Source of the DNA: Methylobacterium sp. E-005
GTDB lineage: Bacteria > Pseudomonadota > Alphaproteobacteria > Rhizobiales > Beijerinckiaceae
Assembly (NCBI RefSeq): GCF_022829725.1
Contig: NZ_JAKSYG010000200.1
Coordinates: 1-64,000 of the forward strand
Length of the DNA stretch: 64,000 bases
Reading direction: 5' to 3'
A program made the position numbers and the translations under genes. Below, piece by piece: positions 1-8,415 of this stretch. Position 1 is the first letter of the stretch. Each line of letters opens with the position of its first letter. The notes beneath the pieces are model-generated. The model made no database searches. It saw nothing but the letters and a program-made list of their open reading frames with translations, and had not been told where the DNA came from.

Positions 1-222
1 CGGCTGCTCGGAGCCGCGCAGGCGGACCGGCCCGGCGGGGGCGGTCGGCACGATCTGGCCGAGGGTGTTCAGGTTCTGGGCGCCGCTCGAATTGCCGCCG
101 CCGGCCCCGACCGGCGACGTCGAGACAACACTGATTTCACCAAGTGTTACGGCTTGCTGTGCATGCGCGATGCCCGGCAGCATTGCTACCGACGCGATGA
201 GACTGCCACGAAGGGCCCGCAT
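1..222 (-). CDS. N-terminus of a secreted, probably TonB-dependent receptor (partial)
   Basis: The first 74 codons are visible; the gene runs off the left edge. The ATG at 222 follows a GGGGGA ribosome-binding site. Residues 1-21 form a signal peptide: basic start, hydrophobic core, and an AHA cleavage site before Gln22. The mature protein opens with VTLGEISVVSTSP and a Gly/Ala/Ser-rich stretch, a common beginning for alphaproteobacterial TonB-dependent outer-membrane receptors. No plug or barrel region is in the window, so the receptor call rests on this short signature. Another secreted protein is possible. Confidence 0.55.
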   Translation of the reverse strand, partial: MRALRGSLIASVAMLPGIAHAQQAVTLGEISVVSTSPVGAGGGNSSGAQNLNTLGQIVPTAPAGPVRLRGSEQP

Positions 223-521
223 ATTTCCCCCGACCTTTTTTAAGCCACGCGTCGCTTCACGATTGCGTTCGGTCACTGATACGTGATCGCAGCTTGGCCA
301 CAAGATGCGGGCCGTCGTTGTTCGACCCCTGAGGTCGTTCACCCGCGCAATCGGTGGGCACCGTGGCTCCGATATCACAAATCCTCAATGAAATCAGGGT
401 TTTACGGGAGCAAGAGGCAATACAATCTAGGATAATCTGGCAACGTTGCCGCCGCGATCGGGCATGGCTCTGCGCCTCGCCCTTCACGATGTTTGGCGCT
501 CGACTTCGCCGCCAGCGCTCC

Positions 522-606
522 CCGTCATCGCGAGCGCGAGCGCTGCGGCGCGGCCTGGCTCGCCGCAGCGCTGACTGAATCGTTTCGCTCGCGCTCGCAG
601 GGACGG
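522..606. repeat. Nested palindromic repeat in a gene-free stretch
   Basis: The gap from 223 to 718 holds no credible gene. It contains nested inverted repeats: outer arms 522-542 and 586-606 (21 bp, three mismatches) and a perfect inner pair, AGCGCTGCGGCG at 539-550 with its complement at 561-572. The outer arm begins CCGTCATCGCGAGCG and resembles the arms of the palindrome at 27305-27398, so these look like members of one dispersed family. The structure could also act as a transcription barrier between the two flanking minus-strand genes. Confidence 0.7.
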
Positions 607-718
607 TAGCCGCGCGCAGGGCGCCGGACGGCCTTGTTCCAAACGATCGGCCCGTCAGATCCGAACCAGAGATCCAGATCGGACAGGGCCAATCTGCGCC
701 GCCTCGTCCCGGGGCCCG

Positions 719-1303
719 TCAGGTCATCCGCGCCAGCACGTCGTCCTTCCAGAGCGCCCGGTGCAGCAGGGCCATGGCGACGTGACCGATCAGCACCGCC
801 AGCAGGAGGAAGGCCAGCCAATGGTGGAGCAGGTCGCCCGGGGCCACCATCCAGTCGATCTTGCTGTCCCGGCCCGGCATGAGCGGGATTCCGTAGGGCG
901 TGAACGGCTTGCCCGATCCGTACTGGCGCAGCAGCGCGAGTCCCGGCACCACGATCATCAGGGCGTAGATCACGGCATGGCCCGCCACCGCGGCGCGGCC
1001 CAGGCGGCCCCGATGCGACGGGCGTCGCGGGAGATTGGCGAGCCCCCAGGCGCCGCGCAGCAGCACGAGCGCGAACAACGTCGCCCCCAGGGTGAAGTGG
1101 CTCCCGCCGACGAAGCGCGTCAGTGCCGTATCGCCGAGGCCGACATAGAGCAGCGCCCCCGCGAACTGCCACGCGAACAAGGCCGCCATCAGCCAGTGGA
1201 AGACGCGGCTGACGCGGCCGTAGCGCCGCGGCGCGTCGCGCCAGACGGCCTGCGCCGGCTCGGGGCGGTCGGGAACTATCCCGGCGGCCGGGATCCCCGT
1301 CAT
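719..1303 (-). CDS. Cytochrome b561 domain protein
   Basis: This is a 194-aa inner-membrane protein of the cytochrome b561 family, usually a diheme quinol-linked electron carrier. Four hydrophobic segments are visible. Candidate heme-ligand histidines lie in RVFHWLMAALF near residue 34, in SHFTLG, in AGHAVIYAL, and in LLHHWLAFL toward the C-terminus. Its ATG overlaps the stop of the upstream acyl-CoA dehydrogenase gene (ATGA), so the two are probably translated together. That pairing would suit electron transfer from the flavoprotein to the membrane, but this is inference. Confidence 0.85.
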   Translation of the reverse strand: MTGIPAAGIVPDRPEPAQAVWRDAPRRYGRVSRVFHWLMAALFAWQFAGALLYVGLGDTALTRFVGGSHFTLGATLFALVLLRGAWGLANLPRRPSHRGRLGRAAVAGHAVIYALMIVVPGLALLRQYGSGKPFTPYGIPLMPGRDSKIDWMVAPGDLLHHWLAFLLLAVLIGHVAMALLHRALWKDDVLARMT

Positions 1304-2448
1304 GGGACGCCCCCGTCCCACAGCTCGGCCATCCCCTCCCCGGCCGCCAGGATCTCCGCCGCTGCGCCGGTGAGCGCCTGGTCGGGTCCCGGCTGGCGCA
1401 GATAGGTGGCGAGGTCGCGTGAGAGCTGCTCCAGCGGGTGCCCGCGCAGGAAGCCCGGCAGGCCGACGGAGCGCTGGGCGAGCTGCAGCACGTCGAGCCC
1501 GGCTTTCTCCACCGCGAGCCGGGCGAGGTTGACGAAGGCGACGACGCGTGCGGCCGGCAGCGTCCCGCCGGTGGCCAGGGCGGCCGCCCGCGCCACCCAG
1601 TGCCGCGCCCCCTCGACCGCGATGGCGCCCTCCCCGAGGCGCGCGAGCTGATGCGGATCGGCCCCGCGCCCGAGGCGCACGAGATGCGCCCGCCACGCGT
1701 CGAACACCGCCTCGATGCCGCCGAGCTGCACCGCCGTGAACCGCCACGCGCCCCCCGAGAAGGCCGGCTGGCGGAAATAGTCGCCCGGCTGGCCGAGGAT
1801 GTCCCCGTCCGAGAGGGCGATCCCGCCGAAATCGAGGGTTCCGGTCGCCGAGGCCCGCATGCCCTGCGCCCGCCACGCCGACAGGTCGGCCCGGGTGCCC
1901 GGCTCCAGGGGCACCACCAGCATGAGGGTCCCGCCGCCGCGCGGACATTGCCCCGTCACCAGAGCGCGGGTCACGAAGCCCGCGCCCGAGGCAAAGGATT
2001 TGGCACCGCTCAAGGACAGGCCGTCCCCATCCGCAGCCAGGGCGAGGCCCGCCCCCGAGGGCTCGGTGTTCCAGACGCCGAACAGGTGGCCCGCACGGGC
2101 ATCGGCGAACAGGCGCGCGCGCTGCCCGGTGTCGCCGTACTGGCCGACGAGCTGAAGCGCGTTGACATGGCCCTCGTAGAGCCGTCCGAGGGCGAGGCTG
2201 CCGTAGCCGATGAGGCGCAAAACCTCGGCCAGTATGCCGGCGCCGGGCTCCTCGCCGAGGCCTGCCCCGCCCAGCGCGGTCGGGATCGGCGCGGCGAGCA
2301 GGCCCAGCCGAGCCAGGTCGGCGACATCGTCGCCAGGGAATCCATCGTCGCGATCCTGGCCGCCAGCGCGGTGCGCCGCCGACAGGGACACCGCGCGCGC
2401 GGCGGCTTCGGCGTCGCGGCTCAGATCGGGCGGCGTCCGCTGGTCCAT
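1300..2448 (-). CDS. Acyl-CoA dehydrogenase family protein
   Basis: The product is a 382-aa flavoprotein of the acyl-CoA dehydrogenase superfamily. An N-terminal helical domain (about 20-110) contains PIPTALGGAGLG. The middle beta domain has GVWNTEPSGAG and LSGAKSFASGAGFV, the usual FAD/substrate region. A C-terminal helical bundle ends at LRQPGPDQAL. The start is the ATG preceded by GGAAGGA; longer reading upstream is not coding-like. I could not place a catalytic Glu, so it may be one of the monooxygenase-like members rather than a beta-oxidation enzyme. It is coupled by ATGA overlap to a cytochrome b561 gene. Confidence 0.8.
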   Translation of the reverse strand: MDQRTPPDLSRDAEAAARAVSLSAAHRAGGQDRDDGFPGDDVADLARLGLLAAPIPTALGGAGLGEEPGAGILAEVLRLIGYGSLALGRLYEGHVNALQLVGQYGDTGQRARLFADARAGHLFGVWNTEPSGAGLALAADGDGLSLSGAKSFASGAGFVTRALVTGQCPRGGGTLMLVVPLEPGTRADLSAWRAQGMRASATGTLDFGGIALSDGDILGQPGDYFRQPAFSGGAWRFTAVQLGGIEAVFDAWRAHLVRLGRGADPHQLARLGEGAIAVEGARHWVARAAALATGGTLPAARVVAFVNLARLAVEKAGLDVLQLAQRSVGLPGFLRGHPLEQLSRDLATYLRQPGPDQALTGAAAEILAAGEGMAELWDGGVP

Positions 2449-2708
2449 GGTGTCCTTCCAACGGGCGACGTCGCGTAGCCGGATCCTCCAGCCGCCTTTC
2501 CGGCCGCAGGGCGATCCCCGTTCACGGGCTCGTGAGCCGTTGCACCATGCGACCGGAGCGTCCGCAAGTCGACCATGCGCCGCGCCTCTATCGGCTTGAT
2601 GGGACCGGCGATGGCCCGATCGAAGGCCGGTCCACCCTCGGCAGGCGGCTTGGTCTTGCCCTGGAGCGCCCATCGTCTAGCCTCGCATCCGCTTCTGTGG
2701 GGGTGGGC

Positions 2709-4397
2709 ATGGGGATCGAATCGGTGGACGCGGCAGGCCGCCGTCGGGGCGCCGACCTCCTGGTGGAGGTGCTGCGCTCGGAGGGCGTGCGCTACATCTT
2801 CGGCAATCCCGGCACGACCGAATTGCCGCTCATCGACGCGCTCACCGAGGCGCCCGACATCGCCTACATCCTCGCCCTGCAGGAGGCGACCGCCGTGGCG
2901 ATGGCGGACGGCTACGCGCAGGGGGCGCGGCGGCCCGCCTTCCTCAACCTGCACACGGCGGGGGGCCTCGGCCACGCCATGGGCGGGCTGGTGAATTCCC
3001 AGGTCTCGGGCACGCCGCTCGTGGTCACCGCGGGGCAGCAGGATCTCCGCCACGCGCTGACCGACCCGCTCCTGATGGGCGACCTCGTGGCCATCGCCGA
3101 CCCGGTGATGAAATGGGCCCGCGAGGTGACGAGCCCCGACCAGATCCCGATTCTGCTGCGCCGCGCCTTCCACGATGCGGGGGCGGCCCCCTCCGGCCCG
3201 GTCTTCCTGTCCCTGCCCATGGACGTGATGGAGGCAATGAGCACGGTCCCCGCGGGCGAGACCTCGACCATCGACCAGCGGGCGGTGGCGGGCTCCCTCG
3301 ATCGCTTGGCCGAAAAGCTCGCCGCGATCGCCCCGGGCCGGCTCGCCCTGATCGCGGGCGACGAGATCGACGCCTCGGACGCTTCCGCGCAGATGGTGGC
3401 GCTCGCCGACCTGCTGGCGGCGCCAGTCTACGGCTCGTCCTGGCCGGCCCACATCCCGTTCCCGACCGCACACCCGCTCTGGGCCGGCAACCTGCCGACC
3501 CGGGCGGACGCCATCGCGGAGATCCTCGGGCGCTACGACGCGGTGTTCGCGCTCGGCGGCAAGTCGCTGATCACCGTGCTCTACTCGGAGGTCTCGGCGG
3601 TGCCGCCGGGGGTTCAGGTGTTTCAGCTCTCGGCCGACGTGCGCGACCTCGGGCGGACCTACGCCACATCCCTGTCGACGGTGGGCGACATCCGCGCCTC
3701 GCTCGACGCCCTGCTGCCGCTGCTGAGCCCTCGCCTCGCCGACCGGGCCGAGATGTTCGCGGAGCTGCGCACCCAGGCGGTGACCGCCCGGGCCGAGCGC
3801 CGGGCGAAGCTCGCCGCCGCCGCCGATGCCGCCTTCGAGGATCCGGTGATCGCGCCGCTGGTCGCCGCCCGGGAGGTGGCCCGCGCGGTCGGGGCCGAGA
3901 CCACCATCGTGGACGAGGCCCCCGCGACGCTGACCCACCTGCGTACCTTCCTCGACAGCCCCTCGGCCCACCAATACGCAGCGATGCGCGGCGGCGTGCT
4001 CGGCTGGGGCATGCCGGCCGCGGTGGGCTTCTCGCTGGGTCTCGACCGCGCGCCCGTGGTCTGCGTCGTGGGCGACGGGGCGGCCATGTACTCGCCGCAA
4101 GCCCTCTGGACGGCCGCGCACGAGAAGCTGCCGGTCACCTTCGTGGTGATCAACAACGCCGAGTACAACATCCTCAAGACCTTCATGAAGGGCCAGGCGC
4201 ACTACGCCTCGGTGCGCGCCAACCGCTTCATCGCCATGGACCTCACCGATCCGCGGATCGATTTTCCGGCGCTCGCCGCCTCGATGGGCGTGCCGGCCCG
4301 GCAGGTAACCGCCGCCGCCGATATCGCCCCGGCGATCGAGGCGGGGATCCGGTCGGGGGGCGCCAATCTGGTGGAGGTGGTGGTGCGGGCGACATGA
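2709..4397 (+). CDS. mdlC: Benzoylformate decarboxylase (thiamine diphosphate enzyme)
   Basis: A 562-aa ThDP-dependent decarboxylase that would convert benzoylformate to benzaldehyde and CO2 in mandelate-type aromatic degradation. The N-terminal PYR domain has FGNPGTTELPLI with the conserved Glu that activates the cofactor, and NLHTAGGLGHAMG with the family histidine. The central domain spans about 190-320. The C-terminal PP domain has VVGDGAAMYS followed by INNAEYN, the GDG-to-NN metal/ThDP motif. The start at 2709 lies just before the PYR domain and follows a G-rich leader. No other mandelate genes are adjacent, so acetolactate synthase-like or oxalyl-type relatives cannot be fully excluded. 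Confidence 0.85.
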   Translation: MGIESVDAAGRRRGADLLVEVLRSEGVRYIFGNPGTTELPLIDALTEAPDIAYILALQEATAVAMADGYAQGARRPAFLNLHTAGGLGHAMGGLVNSQVSGTPLVVTAGQQDLRHALTDPLLMGDLVAIADPVMKWAREVTSPDQIPILLRRAFHDAGAAPSGPVFLSLPMDVMEAMSTVPAGETSTIDQRAVAGSLDRLAEKLAAIAPGRLALIAGDEIDASDASAQMVALADLLAAPVYGSSWPAHIPFPTAHPLWAGNLPTRADAIAEILGRYDAVFALGGKSLITVLYSEVSAVPPGVQVFQLSADVRDLGRTYATSLSTVGDIRASLDALLPLLSPRLADRAEMFAELRTQAVTARAERRAKLAAAADAAFEDPVIAPLVAAREVARAVGAETTIVDEAPATLTHLRTFLDSPSAHQYAAMRGGVLGWGMPAAVGFSLGLDRAPVVCVVGDGAAMYSPQALWTAAHEKLPVTFVVINNAEYNILKTFMKGQAHYASVRANRFIAMDLTDPRIDFPALAASMGVPARQVTAAADIAPAIEAGIRSGGANLVEVVVRAT

Positions 4398-4406
4398 GGG
4401 GGGCTC

Positions 4407-5735
4407 TCACCCCAATCCCGGCACCGGAACCCCGAAGGCCGCCGCCAGCAGCACCATGTTGAGCCCGAGCACCACCGCGGCCCCCGCCACGGCCGCCGCC
4501 TGGGTCAGCGGCCCGTTGGCAAAGGGCCCCATCACGCTCCGGCGCCGGGTGAACACCACCAAAGCCACCATCGGCACCGGCAGGGCGAGCGACAGCACCA
4601 CCTGCGACAGGACCAGCGCCCGGGTCGGGTCGATCCCGATCGCCACCACCACGAAGGCCGGCAGCATGGTCGCGAGCCGGCGGACGAGGAGCGGGATCCG
4701 CCATCCGGTGAAGCCCTGCATCACCATCTGCCCGGCGAGCGTGCCGACCACCGAGGAGGAGATCCCGGAGGCGAGCAGCGACACCAGGAAGGCCGCCCCC
4801 GCGGCGGGCCCGAGCAGCGGCGTCAGGGTCCGGTAGGCCTCGCCGATCTCGGCGATCTCGCTGTGGCCGAGATGGAAGGCCGCCGCCGCCATGATCACCA
4901 TCGCGATGTTGACGAGGCCCGCCAGCATCAGCGCAACCACCACCTCGCGGTTCGAGTAGCGGACCAGCAACCGCCGGTCGGCCTCGGTGCGGGGATTGCC
5001 CCGCCCCTGGGTCAGGCCCGAATGCAGGAACAGCGCGTGCGGCATCACGGTGGCGCCGATGATGCCCACCGCGATGGTCAGCGCCTCTGCGTCCGGAATG
5101 CGTGGGGTGACGAGACCTTTGGCCGCCGCGCCCCAGGCCACCGGGGCCACCAGCAGCTCGACCGCGTAGCAGAGGCCGATCGTGCCGACCATGACGCCGA
5201 TGGCGATCTCCAGCGGCCGGAACCCCTCGTGCTCCAGGAGCAGGAACGCGTAGGTGACCACCGCCGTGACCGCCATGCCGGCCATCAGCGGCATGCCGGT
5301 GAGCAGCGACAGGCCGATGGCGCCGCCGAGGAACTCCGCGAGGTCGGTGGCCATGGCGGCGACCTCGCTGATGCCCCAGAGGGCAAGGCGCACCGGGCGG
5401 CTCGTGGCGTCCCGGCAATGCTCGGCGAGATTCTTTCCGGTGACGATCCCGAGCTTGGCCGAGAGCGCCTGGAACAGCATCGCGGTCAGGTTCGCGAGCA
5501 GCACCACCCAGAGCAGGCCGTAGCCGTAGCGGGCGCCGGCCTGGATGTTGGTGGCGAAGTTGCCGGGGTCCATGTAGGCGATCGAGGCCGTCACGGCCGG
5601 CCCCACGAACAGCAGGAACCGGCCGCGGCCGCTCCTGCGCCCGTCGAGCACGTCGCGGATCGCGCCCTCGGTCCGCCGGCTCATCGCCCCCGGCGCGGCG
5701 CGAACCGGGGCGGTCGCGGCGTTCGGCGCCACCAT
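4407..5735 (-). CDS. mntH: Nramp divalent metal (manganese) transporter MntH
   Basis: A 442-aa, proton-coupled Mn(II)/divalent-metal importer of the inner membrane with about eleven transmembrane segments. The family metal-site motif DPGNFATN lies in TM1 (about residues 56-63), and MPHALFLHSG marks the TM6 region. The length is normal for the family. The first ATG is used here; MSRRTEG at residue 18 is an alternative start. A perfect inverted repeat matching an MntR box lies 21 nt upstream, and mntR is divergent next door, so repression by Mn-loaded MntR is very likely. Confidence 0.93.
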   Translation of the reverse strand: MVAPNAATAPVRAAPGAMSRRTEGAIRDVLDGRRSGRGRFLLFVGPAVTASIAYMDPGNFATNIQAGARYGYGLLWVVLLANLTAMLFQALSAKLGIVTGKNLAEHCRDATSRPVRLALWGISEVAAMATDLAEFLGGAIGLSLLTGMPLMAGMAVTAVVTYAFLLLEHEGFRPLEIAIGVMVGTIGLCYAVELLVAPVAWGAAAKGLVTPRIPDAEALTIAVGIIGATVMPHALFLHSGLTQGRGNPRTEADRRLLVRYSNREVVVALMLAGLVNIAMVIMAAAAFHLGHSEIAEIGEAYRTLTPLLGPAAGAAFLVSLLASGISSSVVGTLAGQMVMQGFTGWRIPLLVRRLATMLPAFVVVAIGIDPTRALVLSQVVLSLALPVPMVALVVFTRRRSVMGPFANGPLTQAAAVAGAAVVLGLNMVLLAAAFGVPVPGLG

Positions 5736-5755
5736 GCTCAGACCCTCTCCTCAAA

Positions 5756-5775
5756 AATATAGCGCAGGCTATATT
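5756..5775. promoter_or_regulatory. MntR box (operator for mntH)
   Basis: A perfect inverted repeat, AATATAGC-GCAG-GCTATATT, lies between mntH and mntR. It closely resembles the enterobacterial MntR operator (AACATAGC-N4-GCTATGTT type, recalled from the literature). It is 21 nt upstream of the mntH start codon, where a bound repressor would block the promoter. The site is seen directly; MntR binding is inferred from similarity and neighbours. Confidence 0.88.
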
Positions 5776-5892
5776 CAGGGCTGCGGCCGTGAGATTCAAG
5801 GGGCTCGTATCGCGTGTGCGGGACTCCCCTGCCGGTGCGGGTTTTTGCTAGACAGGCGCGGGGCGGCGCGTGCGTGCCGAGAGGGAGAGCCC

Positions 5893-6354
5893 ATGCAGGA
5901 ACCGTCCGAGCAGGGCGCGCCCGAGACCGCTTTGGTCGATCCCGAGCGCCATGTGGAAAGTTTTCGCCAAGCCCGCGAGGCGCGGCGCTCGGAACTGGTC
6001 GAGGATTACGTCGAGCTGATCGACGACCTGATCGGCGACGGCGGCGAGGCGCGGCAGGTGGACATCGCGGCGCGCCTCGGCGTTGCGCAGCCGACCGTCG
6101 CCAAGATGCTCAAGCGCCTGTGCGAGGACGGGCTCGTCCAGCAGCGGCCCTATCGCGGCGTGTTCCTGACCGAGGCCGGCCGGCGGCTCGCCGCCCAGGC
6201 CCGGGAGCGCCACCGGATCGTCGAGCGCTTCCTCTGCGCGCTGGGGGTGAGTTCCGAGACCGCCCGGCGGGACGCCGAGGGGATCGAGCACCATGTCAGC
6301 GCCGAGACGCTGGAGGCGTTCCGTGCCTTCGCGGCGCGGCATGGGGGGCCGTGA
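5893..6354 (+). CDS. mntR: Manganese-responsive repressor MntR (DtxR family)
   Basis: A 153-aa DtxR-family metalloregulator. A winged helix-turn-helix lies at about 52-85 (RQVDIAARLGVAQPTVAKMLKRL), followed by wing and dimerisation segments. Metal-ligand candidates include the ERHRIVERF stretch and the AEGIEHHVS segment. The C-terminal SH3 domain of DtxR/IdeR is absent, as usual for MntR. The start follows a GAGGGAG ribosome site. It is divergent from mntH with an MntR box between them, which supports Mn-dependent repression of uptake. Confidence 0.92.
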   Translation: MQEPSEQGAPETALVDPERHVESFRQAREARRSELVEDYVELIDDLIGDGGEARQVDIAARLGVAQPTVAKMLKRLCEDGLVQQRPYRGVFLTEAGRRLAAQARERHRIVERFLCALGVSSETARRDAEGIEHHVSAETLEAFRAFAARHGGP

Positions 6355-6396
6355 GGGGCAAGAGTCTGCGTTGCGATCGAGAGAGGGAGGATTATC

Positions 6397-6666
6397 GTGT
6401 GCGCCATGCGAGCCCAGCTTTCGAAAACGTCGGTGCCGCCCGCCGGGGCTGAGACGGACGGTCCGGTCCGCGAACTCGATCGGGTGCGGGTTCTTCAGGC
6501 CGTGACGGGCGACGACGACCTGATGGTGCCGGTCGGCGCGACGGGGACCGTGGTCGCGGTCTACGCCGACGGTGCGGCGTTCGAGGTCGAGTTCACGGAG
6601 CCCGTCGACACGCTGGCGACGGTCGAGGCCGCCGCGGTGCGCCTCGTCGAACGGGCGGTCAGGTGA
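6397..6666 (+). CDS. DUF4926-like small protein
   Basis: An 89-aa protein starting at GTG six bases after GGGAGG. Residues 25-88 (LDRVRVLQAVTGDDDLMVPVGATGTVV and FEVEFTEPVDTLATVEAAAVRLVE) fit the small beta-barrel DUF4926 pattern. It overlaps the next gene by GTGA, so the two are likely co-translated. From memory the two families often sit together; a toxin-antitoxin-like role is conceivable but no catalytic motif supports it here. Confidence 0.7.
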   Translation: MCAMRAQLSKTSVPPAGAETDGPVRELDRVRVLQAVTGDDDLMVPVGATGTVVAVYADGAAFEVEFTEPVDTLATVEAAAVRLVERAVR

Positions 6667-7019
6667 CCCTCGGTGAAGCGGACTGGCCCTCCCGCTTTCA
6701 CATCGCCCCCGCCAAGATAGCGGCTTATCTGCTCAACCTGGATCACAAGGACGGCGCCGCGAAATGCCGCTTCCTCGCGGTGTTCGGCTTCACGCCGCGC
6801 AACCCGGATGACCTCAGGGACGCGCTACACAGGCATCGTTGCCGGGCGAATTTCCGGGGCGTCCGTCCCGGCTATGAGGCCATCAAGCTCTACTTCGAGG
6901 GACCGCTCGCAGCGTTGATCGGACTGGACCCACAGGTCAGGACCGTCTGGCAGATCGATGACGGCGATCCGTCGCGGACGGCGCGATTCATCACCCTGAA
7001 GCCGCTCCCGCGCCGGTGA
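6663..7019 (+). CDS. DUF6883-like protein
   Basis: A 118-aa cytoplasmic protein without signal peptide or membrane segment. Its features fit DUF6883: KIAAYLLNLDHKDGAAKCRFLAVFGF near the start and a basic C-terminus. The GTG start overlaps the stop of the preceding small gene by four bases, which implies coupling. Function is unknown. A toxin role for the pair is speculation. Confidence 0.65.
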   Translation: MTLGEADWPSRFHIAPAKIAAYLLNLDHKDGAAKCRFLAVFGFTPRNPDDLRDALHRHRCRANFRGVRPGYEAIKLYFEGPLAALIGLDPQVRTVWQIDDGDPSRTARFITLKPLPRR

Positions 7020-7027
7020 AACTATCT

Positions 7028-8212
7028 TCACCCCGTCGCCGCCGCCACCCTCTGGCGCAGCCCCAGGATCACCGCGCGCAGCATCTCGGCCCCCGCCTCG
7101 CCGGCATCCGGCAGGGTGCCGGTGCGCGACGCGTAGACCCGCTCATGCACGAAGGCGAGCTTGGCGATCACCGTCGGCGTCAGCTTGAACGGGTAGAGCG
7201 CCGGCTGGCCCATGCTGTGGGACAGCGAGTTGATCGCGTAGGTCAGCGGCAGCCACGCGGCGATCAGCCGGTCGAGGTCGAGGGTGTTGTAGGGGTCGAA
7301 GTCGATCACGGTGGGCGCCTGGGTCCCGTGGCGCAGGCGCGGACGCACGTGCAGCTCGAAGGTCGAGGCGGTCTCCACCGTGTCGACGATGTGCAGGTAA
7401 TGCGCGAAGGTCTCGGCGAAATCCTCCCACGGGTGGGCGGTGGCGTAGGCCGAGACGTAGGATTCGTCCCAGTCGGCCGGCGCGCCCTTCGCGTAATGGT
7501 CCTGCAGGGCCTGGACGTAGTTCGCGCGCTCATCGCCGAACAAAGCCCGGAAGGGCTCCCAGGTCGGGCTGTTCAGCACCAGCAGATACCAGAAATAATG
7601 CCCGATCTCGTGCCGGAAATGGCCGAGCAGGGTGCGGTAATGCTCGCCGAACAGGATCCGGCGGCGCTCCCGCTCGACATCGTCGGCCTCGGCGATGTTC
7701 ATGGTGATCAGGCCGTTGATGTGCCCGGTCAGCACCGGCGGCCCGCCGGCAAAGCTCTCGCTCGGGTCGACCAGGAAGTCGAAGGCCAGCCCGTCCGTGT
7801 ACTGGGCGCGGGTGGCGAGCGGCAGTTCCAGGCGCAGCAGCGAGTAGAACAGCCGGCGCTTGGCGGCTTCGATCTGGCGCCAGCGGGTGAGGTTCCAGCC
7901 CCGCGAGAGGTCCGGCACCACCCGGTTGTGGCGGCAGGCGGTGCAGAAGATGTCCGGGCTGTCCTCCGGCACCAGCCAGTTGCAGGCCTCCGAGAGGGCG
8001 TTGTTGCACAGGCGGTAGCGTCCGCCGGGATCCGCGTAGGCGTGGAAGACCTGCGCGCCGCCCATCAGCGGGTGCGCCGAGAGCCCCTGCGGCTCCAGGG
8101 CCGAGACCTCGTGGACCGCGCAGACGTAGCCCAGGCGCCGGGCGCAGCTCTCGCAGGCGGTCGCCTCGAAGGTGACCGGCTGGTCGCAGGCCTGGCACTG
8201 GAAGATCTTCAT
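7028..8212 (-). CDS. Zinc-ribbon putative metallopeptidase (Peptidase_Mx type)
   Basis: A 394-aa protein. The N-terminus carries a zinc ribbon: CQACDQPVTFEATACESCARR (two CxxC pairs within residues 5-25). A second cysteine group, FCTACRHNRV, lies near 105. Around residue 200 HFRHEIGHYFWYLL supplies the HExxH-type metalloprotease motif, with a second acidic region at YATAHPWEDFAETFAHYLH. The start is the ATG giving MKIFQCQ. It diverges from the transglutaminase/ATP-grasp cluster, and this family is commonly found beside such peptide-ligation genes. Substrate is unknown. Confidence 0.8.
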   Translation of the reverse strand: MKIFQCQACDQPVTFEATACESCARRLGYVCAVHEVSALEPQGLSAHPLMGGAQVFHAYADPGGRYRLCNNALSEACNWLVPEDSPDIFCTACRHNRVVPDLSRGWNLTRWRQIEAAKRRLFYSLLRLELPLATRAQYTDGLAFDFLVDPSESFAGGPPVLTGHINGLITMNIAEADDVERERRRILFGEHYRTLLGHFRHEIGHYFWYLLVLNSPTWEPFRALFGDERANYVQALQDHYAKGAPADWDESYVSAYATAHPWEDFAETFAHYLHIVDTVETASTFELHVRPRLRHGTQAPTVIDFDPYNTLDLDRLIAAWLPLTYAINSLSHSMGQPALYPFKLTPTVIAKLAFVHERVYASRTGTLPDAGEAGAEMLRAVILGLRQRVAAATG

Positions 8213-8415
8213 CGGGCCGTCCCGGGCCGGCATCCGGCCCACCTGCCGGTCAAGCGGAGCCGCGGGGCAAAGTTCCTGCCAGACGCCCGGGCCGGCGCGC
8301 AAGCCACCGCACGGAAATTGCTTGTCGGCACGTCTGTAGCGCATAACGGCGCGGTGGGGTCCGGCGCCCGGGACCGGCATCGAGAACCGCGTTCGATCCT
8401 TTCGACGGAGCCATC

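Noticed and set aside
719..2461. A 580-residue minus-strand frame covering the acyl-CoA dehydrogenase gene
   Set aside because: It is the antisense-frame shadow of a clear gene, with Arg/Gly/Pro-rich nonsense except where it becomes the true cytochrome b561 frame.
2421..4202. A 593-residue minus-strand frame opposite mdlC
   Set aside because: No domains, His/Arg/Gly-biased, typical of GC-rich antisense reading.
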